Shown: piece by piece, positions 19,415-26,899 of the stretch
Numbering within the stretch: position 1 is the first letter of the stretch
Layout of the letters: each line of letters starts with the position of its first letter
Assembly: GCA_010093485.1 (NCBI GenBank)
Contig: MU001505.1
Span: 1,459,718-1,486,616 of the forward strand
DNA from: Karstenula rhodostoma CBS 690.94
Lineage: Eukaryota > Ascomycota > Dothideomycetes > Pleosporales > Didymosphaeriaceae
DNA: 26,899 nucleotides
Direction: 5' to 3'
Program-made: the position numbers and the translations under genes
Notes under the pieces: generated by a model
Told to the model about the DNA's origin: nothing
The model's input: the letters and a program-made list of their open reading frames with translations, nothing else
The model's database searches: none

Positions 19415-19749
19415 TACCCCCTTAGCTTAATATTCTTAAACTACTTAAACTAGATTATAAGTAATAGCTTAGAGTATTTAGTAAAGATAGTCTTAGATTT
19501 CTTTAAGTAGTATAGTACTTATTACCTCTTAATTTTCTATATTAACTAATCTAAGCTAGTTAAGGAAGTTTAGCTATTTATTTACTAGTAGTACCTTTAT
19601 AAGTTTATTAGTAATTATTTTAGCTAACTTAGTATACTTAATAGTAATTATTTCTATAGAGACTTTTTATTATAGCTAGTAATTATAAATATTAATATAT
19701 TAGAGCTTAGTCTAGAGTTTTAATACTTCCTAAGTTACTAAGTAAATTA

Positions 19750-20000
19750 TCTATTAATTATTATATTATATTATAATTATAGAGCTAAGTAATATAATCC
19801 TAAGCTCCCTTAATAATTTTAAAATATAGATAGTTTCCTTAGCTACCTATAATAGGATAAGTAGTTCTACCTCTATTATAGAGGTAATAATAGTATCTTA
19901 TTTATTTACCCTCTATACTATTAGGCTATTAAATAACTTAATTATATAGCCTTATAAGCTTTTCCTATTAATTATATTATTAGTAAATAAGGTATTACTA
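19750..20000 (-). pseudogene. Copia-C RNase H domain
   Basis: The - strand, in the pol phase, reads Asn-Asn-Ile-Ile-Asn-Arg-Lys-Ser-Leu-stop-Gly-Tyr, the A-D-x-x-x-x-R-K-S-T-x-G-Y motif of Copia RNase H. It continues Asp-Thr-Ile-Ile-Thr-Ser-Ile-Ile-Glu-Val-Glu-Leu-Leu (T-S-T-T-E-A-E expected), with a Glu codon at 19873-19871. Val-Ala-Lys-Glu-Thr-Ile-Tyr follows. Thr-to-Ile and Ala-to-Val changes are C-to-T transitions. Inactive because of stops. Confidence 0.8.
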
Positions 20001-20299
20001 ATAATCTAGAAGTATAATTTACCTCTAAGCTATAGACCTTTATATTTAGTAACTAAAAGATATAATAATATTCTATTAGTAGTATTTTAATATACTTAGT
20101 TTAGGTTTAATAGAAACTAGGCTAGCTATAATATAGTAAAAGTAATATCTAGTTATATTATAACTACTATAAATAGTAGTAATCTAATCTTTTATTAATA
20201 CTTATTAATCTCTAATAGTAAGGCTAGATCTTTTTAAGGTTTAAGCTTTATACTAGCTATAGGTATATTATAATAGTAATTAGTTTTATTTACTAGTTA

Positions 20300-21100
20300 T
20301 TAGATCTTCTTAATATATAAGGTTTATAATAATTATATAAGTTACTAGTCTCTTTTTTAAATAATCTCTATACTAAGGAACTATTATAGGTTATCTCCTT
20401 TAGTTATAATATATTTTTATTTAAGTAGCTCTACTATTTTAGTTACTACTACCTCCTTTATTTAGTAATAAGTAATAATAATATTATCTATATAAAAGAA
20501 AATAATAATACTATCCTTAATTATATAGTATAATTTATATAGAATTATAGTAAAACCTATACCTTTAAGTATTATAGTAAATTCTTTCTATTATAGCTTA
20601 GGTAAAATTTAGAGTTTATAAAGGGCCTTTTATAGTTTAAGGGTTATACCTCTCTTTTAGTACCCTATAGATATCCTTATATAGACTTCTTAATTAAGTA
20701 TTATATATATAAATATATTAGTTATATTATATTATTTTAATTTAAGGTTATACCTAGTAGCTATTACTATAAGTATATAAAATAATTAATTAATTAAAGT
20801 TACTATATAAGTATTTTATAAAGTAATATCCTTTTACTAGTCTTCTTATATAACTAGTTAAGCCTTATATTTTAGAAATTAATAGTATTTATTAAGTTTA
20901 TAGGTATATACCTATATATAGTTAAGAATTTAGTAACCTATTTATTTAATTAATTTCTATAGTACTTCTATCTATAAGTTTATTTATTAATAGCTAGTAA
21001 GATATTTATATTTAGCTTTTTAAAATAATTCCCCTATTAGGTAATCCTTAAGTTTAGTTTAGATTATTAGTAGTAGTAGTAGCTAGCTTTAATAAGACTT
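20300..21100 (-). pseudogene. Copia-C reverse transcriptase
   Basis: The catalytic box reads IIIFFYIDNIIII, with the YIDN codons at 20494-20483. The same D-to-N change as in Copia-A is seen at the second catalytic Asp. Upstream, around 20690-20640 on the - strand, a Leu-Tyr-Lys-Asp-Ile-Tyr segment fits the conserved E-x-V-Y-M-D-x-P region of Copia RTs. Limits are approximate. Its phase equals that of the RNase H and pre-integrase motifs. Confidence 0.75.
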
Positions 21101-21499
21101 TAATCCTTTTATAAATATTTATTTTACTTATATTTTATTAAGGTTATAGCCTTTATATATACCTTTATAACCTACTAGGGTACTTACTATAAATATAGCT
21201 ATTTAGGGTATAATCTTTATACTAGCTATTATTAATTATTATATATAGTTATCTACTATTTATACTTTTAGTAATAGTATATTCTATATTATAAGTTATA
21301 TTAATAATATAATTAGTAATAGTATTATTAATAGTAATAAATAGGTACTATTATACTTCCTTCCTAGTAACTTTTCTAATATCTCTTATTATTATTATAA
21401 GTTATTATAATTTATTATAACTAACTTATCTTTATAAAATAAAGTTATTTCTAGTTTAGTTATTAAAGTGGGTAATCTCTCTATAGTTCTAATCTATAA

Positions 21500-22880
21500 C
21501 GCGATCTCTTCTAGAGTATTATATATAAAGTTATTTATAAGCTCTTCCTATATTCTATTAAATACTATATCTTTATTAAATATAATATTATAAATATTAA
21601 TTACTTTTAATAGTAATAAAATCTATATATACTAGATATTTATTAATTAGTATTCTATAAGGTATCTAATCTATACCTTTAGATTAAGTCTTTATAGCTT
21701 ACTTTTTCTATACTATATATTATTAGTTATAGTAAAGGCTTTACTTCTATATATTTTAAGGTATACTAGATTTAGTTTCTAAGGCTAAGTTACTATTCTA
21801 TTAATAAGGATAACTATTATAAAGAATACTTTATATAATAAGTACTAGTAATTTTTATAATTTAGTATTTAATTATATAGGTATACTATAGCCTTAGTAA
21901 TCTTAGGCTATATTTCCTATAAAAAGTTTATATTAAGTTATATTATATAGGCTTTTTCTTTTATTATACCCCTTAAGTACTTAGCTCCTCTATTTTATAC
22001 TTATATATCTAGTACTAAGGGCTTAATTTTAATATCTTAGCTTATATACTAGTATTTAATATTTACTTTTACTATAAAAATCTTATTATCTAATTTAATA
22101 ATTTTAACTATTATACTAAACTATACTTTTATAAATAGTATAAAGCTACTAAGTACTTTAATAATAATTCTTATTAGATAGTTATTTCTAAAGTAGAAGT
22201 CCTATATATAGCTAGAGTATTAATTAGTAATTAATATTTAGTTTTTCTTTTTAGTAGAGCTATTAGGTTTAAAGTTATAAAAATTAATTATAATATACTT
22301 ATTAAATTCTTAATTATTTAGTTAAGGTATATATCTAATCTATTATTTTAATTTAACTTATTTATAGGTATTATATTTTATTATAGGGATATCTTTAATA
22401 TATACCTCCTTAGCTTACTATACTAGATACTTAAGTATATTTAGTTCTAGGTAGTCTAGTTATTTATACTATATAGCTATACTTATAGTTTTTATTTTAT
22501 ATTTTATATATATTATTATCTTATATATAGTATATATTATATTTTATATAATAGTATAAATACTATTAGTAAATCTATACTCTAGTATTTATTAACTATA
22601 TAATTTTTATAGTTTTACTATAATAGTATTATTAGCCTATTTTAGTACTATAGGTTTTAATTTAGTATCCTATTATAGTCCTTAATATCTAAGTAGTTAA
22701 AAGGATACTAAATTATAGAGTAGATTAGGGTAATAAGCTATATTATTAAGTCTAATTATACTATTTCTCTAGTAACTTTATAGTTTAAGGTAAATACTTT
22801 TATATTTTTATATCTAGACCTATATATTACCTACCTATATAAAGTCTCCTAGTATTAGTAGCTAGAGTAAAATAAATTAA
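21500..22880 (-). pseudogene. Copia-C pre-integrase and integrase region
   Basis: On the - strand at about 22475-22443 the frame reads Ile-Ala-Ile-stop-Tyr-Lys-stop-Leu-Asp-Tyr-Leu, the W-H-K-R-L-G-H-L zinc-binding motif of Copia GAG-pre-integrase domains after RIP. Upstream, at about 22740-22640, there is a stretch reading Tyr-Tyr-Pro-Asn-Leu-Leu-Tyr-Asn-Leu-Val-Ser-Phe, typical of the segment between protease and integrase (V-P-x-L-x-x-N-L-x-S). The DDE core should follow at about 22300-21600. I did not resolve its acidic residues. Confidence 0.65.
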
Positions 22881-24374
22881 TTAATATTATTAAAGATATA
22901 ATATATAGTATCTAAGTTAAGGATTAATAAGGTTTATAATAGGTATATATAAGGGTTAAATTAAGAGATTACTTAAAAGCTTATAGAGATTATAGTAATT
23001 TTCTATTCTTTTAGTTATTTATTACTAGCCTTTAATATTTAGGTTAGTATAGGAGTATATAACTATTTAATTTATAGTATTCTAAATTATACTTATTTAG
23101 ATATATATATCTATTCTTATATTAAGGGATTATTTTAAATATTATACTTAATAAAACTATTCTATCCTAGTTATAGTTTCTACTATACTAAAGCTTTTTC
23201 TAAAAAAGTATAGTAGTAATCCTTTAGTATATATTCTATAGAATATATAGGATACTTTTTTTTATTTATACCTTAATTTTTTATTTATTAGTAAGGTATT
23301 TTATTCCTTTTATAACCTCCCTATCTATATAGTATAGAGATATTCTACCTATATAGTATAAAGCTTTACTTATATAGTATAAAGAATCCTTACTTATATA
23401 GTATAAGTAAATTAAGGTTATATAATCCCTATAAGGATATTATTATACTCTATCCTTATTTTTAAGTATTTTATATTTATATAGGTATACTATTACTAGT
23501 ATAAAAGATATCCCCTTTAGTACTAATATTTAATTCTTCTCTAGTAATAAATATAGTTCTAATTATAGCTTTAACTAAATAATAGTACTCTATATAGAGT
23601 CTAAACCTCTTTATTATATTTTAGTATATTATTTCCTATTTATTTTAAAGGGCCTATTTAAAAGTAGTAGTATATATTTTATCTAATACTATAATACTTT
23701 TTATAAAATTATTAAAAATAATTATATTATTTATAGTCTCTATATAGCCTTACCTCTTAGTAGTAAATACTATATAATTATATTTAGTTAACTAGAGGTT
23801 CTATTTAGTTAACCTCTTAGTACTTTAAATAATATATAGGTATTTATATTATACTTATAGCTTTATTTCTTTATTATTAACTCCTATTTTTTTTATAATA
23901 AGAAGGATCTATTTTTTATATAGTTTTTTAGAGAGGTAGTAGGTATTAAATAGGTTAGCTATAATAGAACCTTATAAGTATAATATAAACTTTTCTACTC
24001 CTTATACCTCTATATAATATTCTACTAGTTCTATTTTATACTAATTAGATTATAGTTTATAGTATTTAACTTATAAATTTTACTATAACTTTTATATATT
24101 TATAAGAATATATAGGCTACTTAGTATTAGGTTATTATTATATATAAATTAATATAGGTCTAGTAGTTATAGTACTTATAGTTATAGCTTTAGTACCTTA
24201 CTATTAGTTAGATTAAATATATACTATACTTAGTTAGCTCTTATTTATATTTCTAGTATTATTAACTATTCTATATACTATATAGAGGTAGTAAAAAAGG
24301 TCTTTATAGGTCTAATAGGTAGTACTATATTATTTAGCGTATATAGTTAGTAATAAGGTAGTAAGACTCTTAAT
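22881..24374 (-). pseudogene. Copia-C gag-protease region (by position)
   Basis: This 1.5 kb lies between the 5' LTR (right) and the pre-integrase domain, so it should contain gag and protease. I did not identify a motif with confidence. It contains a short tandem array at about 23327-23412. Cys-rich zinc knuckles are not recoverable after RIP. Confidence 0.4.
23327..23412. repeat. Short tandem array, 21-24-bp units
   Basis: The core ATATAGTATA(A/G)AG recurs four times, with spacers TATTCTACCT, CTTTACTT and AATCCTTACTT between them. It lies in the gag-protease region of Copia-C, and one unit is 21 bp and another 24 bp, so the coding phase is preserved in both. It could encode a short repeated peptide on the - strand. 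Confidence 0.6.
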
Positions 24375-24660
24375 TATTAGATCTACTATAAATAATAATA
24401 GATTACTATAAACTATAGATATAGATAGGTTAGTTATATATTATATAATTATATAAATTATTATTATTAATTATTATTCTAAGTCTAGCTAAGATACGCC
24501 CTTAAATAGTACCTTAGTACCCTATACTAGTCCTAATAGTATAAAATATCCTAGCCTCTCCTTTTATACTTACTACCTATTACTACTAGTAGTTACTATA
24601 ACTTACTATAATAGTAAGTATACTATACTATAGGTAATAATATATATATATAATCTAATA
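24375..24660 (-). repeat. Copia-C LTR, right (5' LTR)
   Basis: This intact 286-bp LTR is the pre-insertion reference for the SINE-like element in the left LTR. The primer binding site should lie just left of 24375 on the - strand (ATTAAGAGTCTTACTACC). The tRNA was not identified. Confidence 0.9.
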
Positions 24661-24665
24661 ACTAG

Positions 24666-25130
24666 ACTTATTAATTAGAATTATTATTCTAGTATAACTA
24701 TATAATTATATTTTATTTTAAATCTATAAATATTATAACTAATATACTATTATAAAAATAGAAAAAACTAGTTATATAGAAAGTAAAGGCTAAGTTAGTT
24801 TATATAATATATTTCTTCCCCTAATAATAGAATATTACTAATAATAATACTAATAATAAAGACTATAAAATAGTAGTATTAGTTATTATAACTAAACTAA
24901 ACTAGTAAAATAAAGAGGTTAAATTATAAAACTTTTCTATTATACTAGTAAACTACCTACTTAAAATAAATTATACTAACTTAACTTTAAAACTACTTTA
25001 AAAGGCTATCTCTAAACTAAATAGTAAATATAATATAATAGTTTCTAAATTTCTTTTATACTAAAACTATCTAGTTATCTCTAAAACTAATTAGTTTTAA
25101 ATAATTCTTATTAATATAGTTTACTTCTAC
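24666..25130 (+). pseudogene. Chromovirus RNase H end and linker to integrase
   Basis: The frame continues from 18963 across Copia-C. The order fits the R-x-x-R-W-x-x-x-L-x-x-F / A-D-A-L-S-R-R end of Gypsy RNase H, but the residues are too eroded for a secure call. The phase here (shared with 18073-18963) differs from the integrase phase starting about 25130, so at least one indel lies between them. Confidence 0.55.
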
Positions 25131-25900
25131 TAGATAACTATATACCCTAGTACTAAAAAAATCTATAAACTTATTTAAAAATTATACTATTAGAGTTATA
25201 TATATATAGATATTAAATAATTTATAAAAATTATAAAATTTACTACTAAACTAAGCCCTCTTATAATAAAAAACTAGGCCTATTCTAGCTACTACCTATT
25301 CTAGAGACTATATAATAAGATATTTCTATAGATTTTAAAAACTTTCTACTAGACTAAAAGGGCTTTAATAATATTATAATTTATATATACTATTTAAGTA
25401 AATATATCTTTTTATTACTATACTATAAAATAATTACTATAGAATAGGCTACCTCCCTTTACTACTAATATATTTAGAGGATTTTTAGTATCTTAAAATT
25501 TATTATATTAGATTAAGGGCTATAGTTTATTTTTAATTTTACTATTAAATTATATTACCTTATAAGTATATAGTAGAAATTTATATCTATAAATTATACT
25601 TAAATAGATAGCTAAATTAAAATATATAATAAGTATATTAACTAGTATCTCTACTTATTTATTAATAAATTTTAAAATAACTAGTTATATCTACTTCTTT
25701 TAATAGACTAAGTATAAGCTTTTTTATCTAATAAATCTACTAACTTCTCTCTATATAAAATTAAGTTTAGCTATAAAACTAAAGTTTTCTAGAACTAAAA
25801 AAATAGAGTTAAATTACTTAAAAACTCTTTTAATAATATTAGCTTTAAGTAAGCCTATAAATTTATTACTACTTACTTTAAAACTATTACTTAGATTTAT
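25130..25900 (+). pseudogene. Chromovirus integrase
   Basis: The DDE core is clear. The first catalytic residue is in Ser-Ile-Asp-Phe (D at 25331-25333). The second is in Ile-Ile-Leu-Asp-stop-Gly-Leu-stop-Phe-Ile (D at 25511-25513; V-S-D-R-G-x-Q-F in the family). The third lies in Asp-Ser-stop-Ile-Lys-Ile-Tyr-Asn-Lys, where Glu has become Lys (25619-25621; D-S-Q-T-E-R in the family). The second and third sites are 36 codons apart, the D-35-E spacing of retroviral-type integrases, in one phase. A zinc finger should lie at about 25140-25270 (Ile-Cys-Tyr-Gln-Thr-Lys-type segment). It would insert cDNA into the nuclear genome. The E-to-K change and many stops make it dead. Confidence 0.9.
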
Positions 25901-26214
25901 AACTAGGCCTATTAGAACCTTATTATAGTATAAGACTTAATAGTAAAATAAACTAATAAATATTATTAACTATTTAATTTTATTATTAGTAACTTTATTT
26001 ATATTACTTTAAAAGGGTTTTTAATATTATATCCTTCTATTAAGCTTAATAAATAAATATATAGTCTATACTATATTATAGAAATAAAAAAGTTATTCTA
26101 TAAATTTAAATTATTATTATATATAAAAGTTTACTTAGTATTTTATATAGACTATTTTTAGAAAGTATCTAATAACTTACTTCTTAAATAATACTAACTA
26201 TAAAAATTACTAAC

Positions 26215-26445
26215 TAAAGTTAATAATACCTTTAAGTAGGAGATATTACTTATTTATAATAGCTAACTAAGCTAGGGAAAACTCTAATACTAAGTAGTAT
26301 AGTAAAACTATAACTTAGATAATATATAGTATTTAATATCTAACTTTAGGAATATTCTAAAGCTAGTAAGTAACTTTTATAATACTAATTCTTAGGTAAC
26401 TAAGCCCCCTAAATACCTAGATACCTAAAAGAAAACTACTCTTAA
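26215..26445 (+). pseudogene. Chromodomain at the integrase C-terminus
   Basis: In the integrase phase the frame reads Thr-Phe-Lys-stop-Glu-Ile-Leu-Leu-Ile (F-E-W-E-V-E-E-I-L expected), then stop-Gly-Lys-Leu, stop-Tyr-Leu-Ile-Ser-Asn-Phe (the W-Y-P-A-S-D-F motif of chromodomains), an Asn-Phe-Tyr-Asn-Thr-Asn segment (D-F-H-x-x-N-P) and Lys-Pro-Pro-Lys-Tyr-Leu. This is the usual tail of fungal chromovirus integrases. It would bind methylated histone H3 and steer integration to heterochromatin, which fits a region this dense in transposons. Trp and Gln sites have become stops. Confidence 0.8.
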
Positions 26446-26470
26446 TAAAGTATTTTTAAATATTAATTCT

Positions 26471-26878
26471 AAAAATAATATACCTATAAAAATAGATAGT
26501 TAATAAAAGGTTACTTAAAAATATACTAGTTAGTAGAGTAGTCTAATCTAAATAGCTTATCTAGTATTTATAAGATATACTTATTTTATATTTTTTAGTA
26601 CTATAAAGAAATAAACTTTATATATTAAATACTATAAAATCTTAACTATAAGTAAGGAATTTAAGATTTTAAACTAGATTTTAATCTCTCCTTATAGAAT
26701 TAGGGAACCCTATATAATATATATATAATAGTATATAGCTAACTATTTAGAAAAATTCTAAATAAAAATATTTTTATATAAGAAATTATAAAGCCCTATA
26801 TAATTATACTAGAGTAGGATACTCTAATCTAGTCTATAACTATATAAGTTTAATAAGAAATTTTTTAATAATATAAAA
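26471..26878. other. AT-rich stretch after the chromodomain; possible 3' LTR start
   Basis: No gene is seen. A purine-rich TAGAATTAGGGAACCC at about 26695-26710 and a TATATAA just after it could belong to the 3' UTR or LTR of the chromovirus. I found no second copy of this sequence in the window, so an LTR is not shown. Confidence 0.35.
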
Positions 26879-26899
26879 TTTTTTTTTTTTTTTTTTTTT
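26879..26899. repeat. Poly(T) run at the window end
   Basis: There are 21 T at the very end. In R1 copies 2 and 3 such a run marks the tail end of the element, so this may be the start of a fourth R1 copy on the - strand. The bases after the run, which would decide it, are not in the window. Confidence 0.6.

Larger units (their letters stand above)
18969..24660 (-). mobile_element. Copia-C: Copia-type LTR retrotransposon, nested in the chromovirus RNase H
   Basis: Direct LTRs lie at 18969-19414 (446 bp including the SINE-like insert) and 24375-24660 (286 bp). Both start TATTAG and end CTAATA, the RIP form of TG...CA ends. The target duplication is ACTAG. Pol is on the - strand and a purine tract (AAGGGGGTA, complement of 19415-19423) abuts the left LTR. 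Domain order on the - strand is pre-integrase (about 22880-22400), integrase, RT (YIDN at 20494-20483) and RNase H (about 20000-19750). The zinc motif, RT and RNase H motifs are all in one phase. The LTRs differ at about seven positions by eye, six of them transitions. It lacks the extra antisense region of Copia-A and has different LTRs, so it is a separate family. Confidence 0.9.
4504..26470 (+). mobile_element. Host Ty3/Gypsy chromovirus, interrupted by four nested insertions
   Basis: The coding pieces are 4504-5704, 6990-8226, 15458-16838, 18073-18963 and 24666 to about 26470, all on the + strand and in the canonical order gag, protease, RT, RNase H, integrase, chromodomain. That order (integrase after RNase H) plus a C-terminal chromodomain defines a fungal chromovirus. 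The four gaps are R1 copy 2, Copia-A, R1 copy 3 and Copia-C. Each is bounded by direct repeats of 9, 5, 9 and 5 bp. It is the oldest element of the main stack because everything else sits inside it. I could not recognise its own LTRs. The 3' LTR may lie within 26470-26899 or beyond the window. Confidence 0.85.

Noticed and set aside
26471..26878. 3' LTR of the chromovirus
   Set aside because: No matching sequence was found upstream of gag, so the pair that would prove an LTR is missing.
1..26899. Short open frames in several phases as real genes
   Set aside because: They lack ATG starts, ribosomal or splice context and known domains. The recognisable domains are all in frames broken by many TAA/TAG stops. 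Runs without stops arise by chance or because TGA is absent.
1..26899. A mitochondrial, plastid or AT-rich bacterial/protist genome
   Set aside because: A general AT bias would not remove CA and TG while leaving CG. Nested LTR elements with chromodomain integrase and transition-only LTR divergence point to RIP in a fungal nuclear genome.
1..26899. A genetic code with reassigned TAA/TAG
   Set aside because: Reading the stops as Gln improves alignments, but Trp, Arg and Gly sites are also converted and catalytic residues are changed to Asn or Lys. This is mutation, not recoding.

Overview
The window is a stack of dead transposable elements, most likely from the genome of a filamentous ascomycete (Pezizomycotina) with strong repeat-induced point mutation (RIP). 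The dinucleotides CA and TG are almost absent on both strands, while TA is hugely over-represented and CpG survives. That is the signature of CpA-to-TpA RIP. Because TG is nearly gone, ATG start codons and TGA stops are almost missing. I see no functional gene, rRNA, tRNA or CRISPR array. The species cannot be named from the sequence.

The backbone is one Ty3/Gypsy element of the chromovirus type on the + strand, about 4504-26470. It is split into five pieces by four younger insertions. Its parts in order are gag (4504-5704 and 6990 to about 8050), the protease end (about 8100-8226 and 15458 on), reverse transcriptase (about 16580-16838 and 18073-18480), RNase H (18481-18963, then 24666 to about 24850), integrase (about 25130-25900) and a C-terminal chromodomain (about 26215-26445). 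Removing each insert together with one target-site duplication rejoins the coding frame exactly at the 5704/6990, 16838/18073 and 8226/15458 junctions.

The four inserts are: (1) R1 copy 2, 5705-6980; (2) a 7.2 kb Copia element on the - strand, 8227-15452 (Copia-A), with 206-bp LTRs; (3) R1 copy 3, 16839-18063, in the opposite orientation to copy 2; (4) a 5.7 kb Copia element on the - strand, 18969-24660 (Copia-C), whose + side LTR carries a ~150-bp SINE-like insert (19141-19289). R1 is a ~1.25 kb apparently non-coding retroposon-like family with a poly(A) tail, 9-bp target duplications and a 5'-terminal palindrome. A third, truncated R1 copy opens the window (1-427), and the window ends inside a poly(T) run (26879-26899) that may begin a fourth.

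Left of the chromovirus lie an unassigned AT-rich stretch (428-1767) holding a second SINE-like copy (1230-1376), and a truncated Copia element related to Copia-A (Copia-B, 1768-3676). The Copia-B LTR is split by an 837-bp TA-flanked inverted-repeat DNA transposon (1878-2714). Next come a hairpin, a 46-bp minisatellite (4029-4188) and the start of the chromovirus.

The most interesting points are: the frame-restoring nesting; pol frames of both Copia elements that keep one phase between the motifs checked while filled with RIP stops; the same catalytic-site damage in unrelated reverse transcriptases, explained by the TpG inside GAT-GAY codons; a conserved antisense reading frame in the Copia-A/B family; and R1 with its terminal palindrome. 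All positions and counts were read by eye.
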